NCBI GenBank assembly: GCA_041738875.1
Contig: JBGSOW010000027.1
Location: forward strand, 1-36,464
DNA: 36,464 nt
Source: JBGSOW01 sp041738875
Lineage (GTDB): Bacteria > Patescibacteriota > Dojkabacteria > CALFHW01
Direction of reading: 5' to 3'
The notes under the pieces were generated by a model. It did no database searches. It saw only the letters and a list, made by a program, of their open reading frames with translations, and had not been told where the DNA came from. The translations under genes and the position numbers were made by a program. This document shows positions 33,275 to 36,464 of this stretch, in pieces (positions within the stretch are counted from its first letter, which is position 1; each line of letters starts with the position of its first letter).

Positions 33275-33395
33275 ATCATACTTTAACCGAGTTGGAGTTA
33301 AGTATCAAATCGCAAGGGAATTGAGGGTGGAGGGGGTGAAGAATTTAATATCGCTTGTTGGGTATAGTGCCAGCATGTATAATTACATAACAATT

Positions 33396-33480
33396 GGTAG
33401 GGTGGCTGAGTGGTCGAAAGTACCTCACTGCTAACGAGGCGTCCCGCAAGGGACCGTGGGTTCGAATCCCACCCCTACCG
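33396..33480 (+). tRNA. tRNA-Ser (anticodon GCT)
   Basis: Plus strand, 85 nt. Acceptor GGTAGGG pairs with CCCTACC, anticodon loop CTGCTAA (GCT, reading AGC/AGU), long variable arm GTCCC-GCAA-GGGAC and T arm with TTCGAAT. Discriminator G; no CCA encoded. The innermost anticodon-stem pair is A/C. Confidence 0.95.
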
Positions 33481-33536
33481 TTCTAGAAAGAATTAAAATC
33501 CGATTTCCTTAAATAAAGCATTTCCATAAATAACTA

Positions 33537-33572
33537 AAAGTCCAAGCAGCATATTTCTGCTGCTTGGACTTT
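33537..33572. terminator. Bidirectional hairpin terminator between tRNA-Ser and the DGPF gene
   Basis: AAAGTCCAAGCAGCA (33537-33551), loop TATTTC, exact reverse complement (33558-33572): a 15-bp perfect stem. It sits between the + strand tRNA gene and the convergent DGPF gene. The U-tract is poor on both sides but the stem is strong. Confidence 0.7.
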
Positions 33573-33597
33573 GGCTTTTGGCTTTGTATAAATTAAT

Positions 33598-33945
33598 TTA
33601 GCCTTGTAATTGCATATTTGGCCTTATCTCTACATTGCCATTATAGTCGAGGATAGGACAGTCCTTGGCGATCTCAACTGCGTGATCAAAATCTTTTGCA
33701 TTAATAACCATTATTCCACTAATAATTTCCTTTGATTCAGTAAAAGGCCCATCATTTAGCTTTTTCTTTTTTCCTTCTAAACGACGTAAATCAGGCTCTA
33801 ACTGTTCTCCAGATACAAAAATACCTTTTTGAGCTAGATCATTTATCCAGTTAGTCCACTGTTTTATATTCTCTACAGCTTCATCCTGGGATTTGTATGG
33901 ATCTGCACCAAAAAATAAATATGTAAATTTTTTATTGAAACTCAT
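33598..33945 (-). CDS. DGPF/YCII-type protein, ECF42 partner
   Basis: 115-aa soluble protein of the YCII/DGPF superfamily: an N-terminal FTYLFFGADP strand, the signature DGPFTESKE and a C-terminal ferredoxin-like stretch (GIMVINAKDFDHAVEIAKDCP). Proteins of this type are commonly encoded next to ECF42-group sigma factors, and that is the case here: the sigma gene lies 90 nt upstream on the same strand. Biochemical role unknown; members are thought to be sensors or targets of the sigma factor. It ends near a strong hairpin. Confidence 0.92.
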   Translation of the reverse strand: MSFNKKFTYLFFGADPYKSQDEAVENIKQWTNWINDLAQKGIFVSGEQLEPDLRRLEGKKKKLNDGPFTESKEIISGIMVINAKDFDHAVEIAKDCPILDYNGNVEIRPNMQLQG

Positions 33946-34035
33946 TGTTTTATTTTAATAAATTAAATAGAAGCTTCTATATATTAGACGAACTAGTTGA
34001 GCAAATATCGACAAATTTTTTATAAATTTTAATTT

Positions 34036-35259
34036 TTATAATAATTTACTGCGTTTTTCTTTGATGAACTTCCTTATAGTCTCATTCTTTGACAAATTTA
34101 GTGCTTTAAGAAAATTCTCATTAGCAGCTAATTTGTTTCCTGTTTGTAAGTAAAAGTCTCCAAGAGTCAAATAATACAGGTAGAAATCTCTCAGACTATC
34201 ATTTTTTCCGTTTAATTCTAGCTTTTTTAATTCTACCAAACCCGCGTTTGCTCCTGACATACATGCGACAGCAATCGCTCTATTTAGAAATACAACTGGA
34301 GCGTCATTTATATTTAATAGCAGGTCGTAATAATAAATGATTTTCTCCCAATTAGTTTTTGTAAAACTTTGTGCGTGAGCATGCTCTGCAGCAATCAAGG
34401 CTTGTAGCTTATACTCACTCATATTAAAATTTGCGGAACGGTCAAGAAAATGATCGCCTAATTTGATTAGATTCTTGTTCCATAGACCTCGATCTTGATC
34501 CTGCAGCTTAATGATCTTACCCGATTTATCTATCCTAGCTTCAAATCTGCTGGACTGATATAACATAAGAGCAAGCAGGGATCTTGTCGCCGATGTATTG
34601 GTACGGAGATCTTCTACTAATAAAAAACAAAGCCTTATTGCTTCTAAACATAGTTCTTCTCTGATTAATTCTCTGCCGTTGTTTGAATTATATCCTTCGG
34701 TAAACAATTGATGTATAACTGATAAAACAGAATCCAAGCGCTCGTTTACTAAAAAGCTACTAAAATTAATATTTGCTTTTAATTTTTTCTTTGCTCTAAC
34801 AATGCGCTGAGCTACAGAAGCCTTTTTTAAAATTAGTAATTCAGCAATTTCATCAACTGTAAGATCTTGTAAGCAATATAGTGCGAATACTATTTTCTCT
34901 GCTGAACTTAGCGAAGGGTCACATATCAAAAATAGACTCTCTAATTCAGAATCAAATTCATCATTTTCTGTAATACCTTTAACATTAGTTGATGTTAATT
35001 GTTGCTGGAATTTCTGCCTTCTTAAAACATCTAAAAATTTATTTTTGGCAACTGTAATTATCCAACTCTTACAATTTTCAGGGATTCTGGTTTCCGACCA
35101 CTTTTGTAGTGCAATTAATATAGCTTCTTGAAGAACGTCTTCTAGCTGCGTGTAGTTGGCTGCGCCGAAATGTGATGTAAGAATTCTCAATGTACTGTGG
35201 TAATCACGTTTATAAAAAACACTTACAGCCTCTTGAACTTCAATCGGGACGTTAACCAT
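34036..35259 (-). CDS. ECF42-type RNA polymerase sigma factor with C-terminal helical extension
   Basis: 407-aa ECF sigma factor. Region 2 occupies about 15-85 (LEDVLQEAILIALQKW, then SWIITVAKNKFLDVLRR). Region 4 occupies about 110-165 (LSSAEKIVFALYCLQDLTVDEIAELLILKKASVAQRIVRAKKKL). The C-terminal 240 residues are a large helical extension with TPR-like pairs, such as YLTLGDFYLQTGNKLAANENFLKAL. This size and tail, with an adjacent DGPF gene, are diagnostic of the ECF42 group, which lacks an anti-sigma factor and is thought to be controlled through the tail. The TATAAT at 35267-35272 lies 7 nt before the ATG. Confidence 0.93.
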   Translation of the reverse strand: MVNVPIEVQEAVSVFYKRDYHSTLRILTSHFGAANYTQLEDVLQEAILIALQKWSETRIPENCKSWIITVAKNKFLDVLRRQKFQQQLTSTNVKGITENDEFDSELESLFLICDPSLSSAEKIVFALYCLQDLTVDEIAELLILKKASVAQRIVRAKKKLKANINFSSFLVNERLDSVLSVIHQLFTEGYNSNNGRELIREELCLEAIRLCFLLVEDLRTNTSATRSLLALMLYQSSRFEARIDKSGKIIKLQDQDRGLWNKNLIKLGDHFLDRSANFNMSEYKLQALIAAEHAHAQSFTKTNWEKIIYYYDLLLNINDAPVVFLNRAIAVACMSGANAGLVELKKLELNGKNDSLRDFYLYYLTLGDFYLQTGNKLAANENFLKALNLSKNETIRKFIKEKRSKLL

Positions 35260-35266
35260 AAGAAAG

Positions 35267-35272
35267 ATTATA
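35267..35272 (-). promoter_or_regulatory. -10 element of the ECF42 gene
   Basis: Minus strand TATAAT ending 7 nt before the ATG at 35259, so the transcript would be leaderless. There is no consensus -35. A TATAAT -10 points to the housekeeping sigma factor rather than autoregulation by ECF42 itself. Confidence 0.45.
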
Positions 35273-35411
35273 GCTTAACTAGAAAGCTTTAGAGGTGATG
35301 GTATGTCTATACATGTAATGGTTGAGAGGATGTATAATTATTATGATAAGATAGTGGGAAACAAATATATGCATATGAGACTAGTATTTTATTGTTAGCT
35401 AGAATAACTTT

Positions 35412-35897
35412 ATGACAAAACAAATCACTGGAAGAAGCACAGTTATCGATAACGATAAGACTGTTGGAATGGTGGAAAGAGAGTTTTATATGTTATCTAA
35501 TTTTTCAGCCCATCAAGTTGAGTTAGATGGTTTTATATATCCTACATTAGAACATGCCTATCATTCTGAGAGGTTTGAAGATGACGATATTAAAACGGAA
35601 ATAAGAAGTGCTATCAGCCCAATGCAAGCAAAAGAAATTTCTTGGAAATATAAACAAGACAACCAACTGGTTGATTGGGATGACAAAAAAGCAAGCGTTA
35701 TGAAAAAACTTTGCAGACTTAAACTTATGCAGCACCAAGATGTTAAAGACGCACTGCTAAGGACAGGGGACAGACAAATAGTTGAAGATATTTCTAGCGA
35801 GTACTATTGGGGAACTGGTGAAGATGGGACTGGAGAAAATGTATTGGGTAAAATTTGGATGGAATTACGAGAGAAATTAAGCCAATCTTGGAATTAG
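35412..35897 (+). CDS. NADAR-family protein (YbiA-like)
   Basis: 161-aa member of the NADAR superfamily (N-glycosidases acting on riboflavin intermediates or on ADP-ribosylated substrates). Landmarks: REFYMLSNFSAHQVELDG, YPTLEHAYHSERF, MQAKEISWKY and the C-terminal YYWGTGEDGTGENVLGKIWMELRE. All family motifs are intact. Some family members reverse guanine ADP-ribosylation or detoxify intermediates; the specific role here cannot be assigned. TAGAAT at 35400-35405 lies 6 nt before the ATG. It is convergent with the VOC gene and is followed by a hairpin. Confidence 0.9.
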   Translation: MTKQITGRSTVIDNDKTVGMVEREFYMLSNFSAHQVELDGFIYPTLEHAYHSERFEDDDIKTEIRSAISPMQAKEISWKYKQDNQLVDWDDKKASVMKKLCRLKLMQHQDVKDALLRTGDRQIVEDISSEYYWGTGEDGTGENVLGKIWMELREKLSQSWN

Positions 35898-35902
35898 CTA
35901 TA

Positions 35903-35936
35903 CCCCACCATTTTACGCTTAGTTAAAATGGTGGGG
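35903..35936. terminator. Hairpin terminator between NADAR and VOC genes
   Basis: CCCCACCATTTTA (35903-35915), an 8-nt loop, then TAAAATGGTGGGG (35924-35936): a 13-bp perfect stem between convergent genes. No T-run follows, but its position and strength suggest a bidirectional terminator. Confidence 0.7.
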
Positions 35937-35951
35937 AGTTGTATCAAGAAT

Positions 35952-36332
35952 TTATTCTATAGAGCTGAGCCCAAATATATTGCCTTCTGTGTCTATACAC
36001 AATGTCACAAAGCCGAATCTTCCAATTGAAAATTTTGGTCTAACTACTTTGCCCCCAGCCTCTTCTACTCGAGATTCTTCTATCGAACAATCTTCTACAT
36101 TGAAATATACCATTGTTCCACCTACCCCAGGATGAGAGAGTGCTGATTTTACCAAAGCACCACCTGAACCATTCGCATTCATTTCTCCAGGAAAGCTCAT
36201 CATTTGTGTTTCATCTGTGGGATCGCTTATACTTTCGAGTTTTTGCTTAAATACTTTTTGGTAAAACTCAACAGCTCGATCCATATCCTCCACATAGATG
36301 TCGAACCAACTAACAGCATTATTCTTTGACAT
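35952..36332 (-). CDS. VOC-family (glyoxalase/bleomycin-resistance fold) protein
   Basis: 126-aa vicinal oxygen chelate protein with two beta-alpha-beta-beta-beta modules: SWFDIYVEDMDRAVEFYQKVF at the N-terminus, GTMVYFNVEDC in the middle and IGRFGFVTLCIDTEGNIFGL at the end, the typical DTEGN signature of this subfamily. The metal ligands common to true glyoxalase I are not clearly all present, so substrate and activity are unknown. The start is the ATG at 36332. It is followed upstream by the partial AraC-type gene on the same strand, 73 nt away. Confidence 0.88.
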   Translation of the reverse strand: MSKNNAVSWFDIYVEDMDRAVEFYQKVFKQKLESISDPTDETQMMSFPGEMNANGSGGALVKSALSHPGVGGTMVYFNVEDCSIEESRVEEAGGKVVRPKFSIGRFGFVTLCIDTEGNIFGLSSIE

Positions 36333-36405
36333 ATAAATTAATATTAATTAATAAATAAAATATGAGATTAGTATAATCAAATGCTAATGATGTGTATTGT
36401 ATAAA

Positions 36406-36464
36406 TCAGACATCAAATTTCCTAAAATATTCTCCAGGTGTGCAGCCAGTGATTTTGCGAAATG
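36406..36464 (-). CDS. AraC-family transcriptional regulator, C-terminal end (partial)
   Basis: Minus-strand frame running off the right edge. The last 18 residues read FRKITGCTPGEYFRKFDV and then TGA (36406-36408), the characteristic end of the second helix-turn-helix of AraC/XylS regulators (FxxxxGxTPxxYRxxF). The remainder lies outside the window. Located upstream of the VOC gene, it might regulate it. Confidence 0.8.
   Translation of the reverse strand, partial: FRKITGCTPGEYFRKFDV

Noticed and set aside
1..36464. CRISPR array, transposase, integrase or prophage genes
   Set aside because: No repeat-spacer periodicity and no such protein was seen in any frame.

Overview
The window is a low-GC bacterial chromosome segment that probably spans the replication origin. 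It uses TGA as a stop (DUF1801 gene, partial AraC gene), so the standard bacterial code applies. Genes are tightly packed, Shine-Dalgarno sites are scarce, and several genes have a -10 element 5-8 nt before the start codon, which suggests leaderless mRNAs. Heliorhodopsin, a Lon-like ATPase without a protease domain, a minimal YidC/Jag set and an origin cluster without rpmH-rnpA suggest a Patescibacteria/CPR-type or other small monoderm genome. That placement is inference; no rRNA is present to test it.

Layout. 1-4.0 kb: the end of an unidentified gene, a small ORF, a UvrD/PcrA helicase, a possible nucleotidyltransferase-like protein and a DUF1801 protein. 4.0-15.8 kb: one long leftward run starting at the origin: dnaA, dnaN, a DegT-type aminotransferase, a PIG-L deacetylase, cysS, a CPA1 cation/proton antiporter, and aclB-aclA, the two subunits of ATP citrate lyase. 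15.76-16.19 kb: a gene-free 427-bp region with a perfect DnaA box and a 15-bp inverted repeat. More DnaA boxes lie between dnaA and dnaN and inside dnaN. 16.2-17.5 kb: yidD and trxB, rightward.

17.5-22.9 kb: a leftward run of a membrane-anchored exported protein, yidC, jag (khpB), rplY, the Lon-like ATPase and a membrane-anchored cytochrome b5-like protein. 23.0-25.2 kb: sppA and a family II pyrophosphatase, rightward. 25.25-26.4 kb: a leftward pair, heliorhodopsin then a GlsB/YeaQ-type small membrane protein, closed by a strong terminator. Divergent from it is an orphan 515-residue protein with a near-consensus promoter.

28.1-36.5 kb has a more accessory character: an orphan 174-residue protein, a secreted SRPBCC protein, an FMN reductase, a DUF4256 protein, a soluble orphan histidine-kinase-like protein, a two-TM protein, a DGPF/YCII protein beside an ECF42-type sigma factor, a NADAR hydrolase, a VOC protein and the end of an AraC-type regulator. 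Three tRNA genes (Ser-CGA, Arg-GCG, Ser-GCT) are interspersed. No CRISPR array, transposase or prophage gene was seen.

The core genes cover replication initiation, repair, membrane protein insertion and translation. The most unusual parts are the ATP citrate lyase operon with its antiporter, the heliorhodopsin operon, the protease-less Lon-like ATPase, the predicted cytochrome b5 and the ECF42-DGPF pair.
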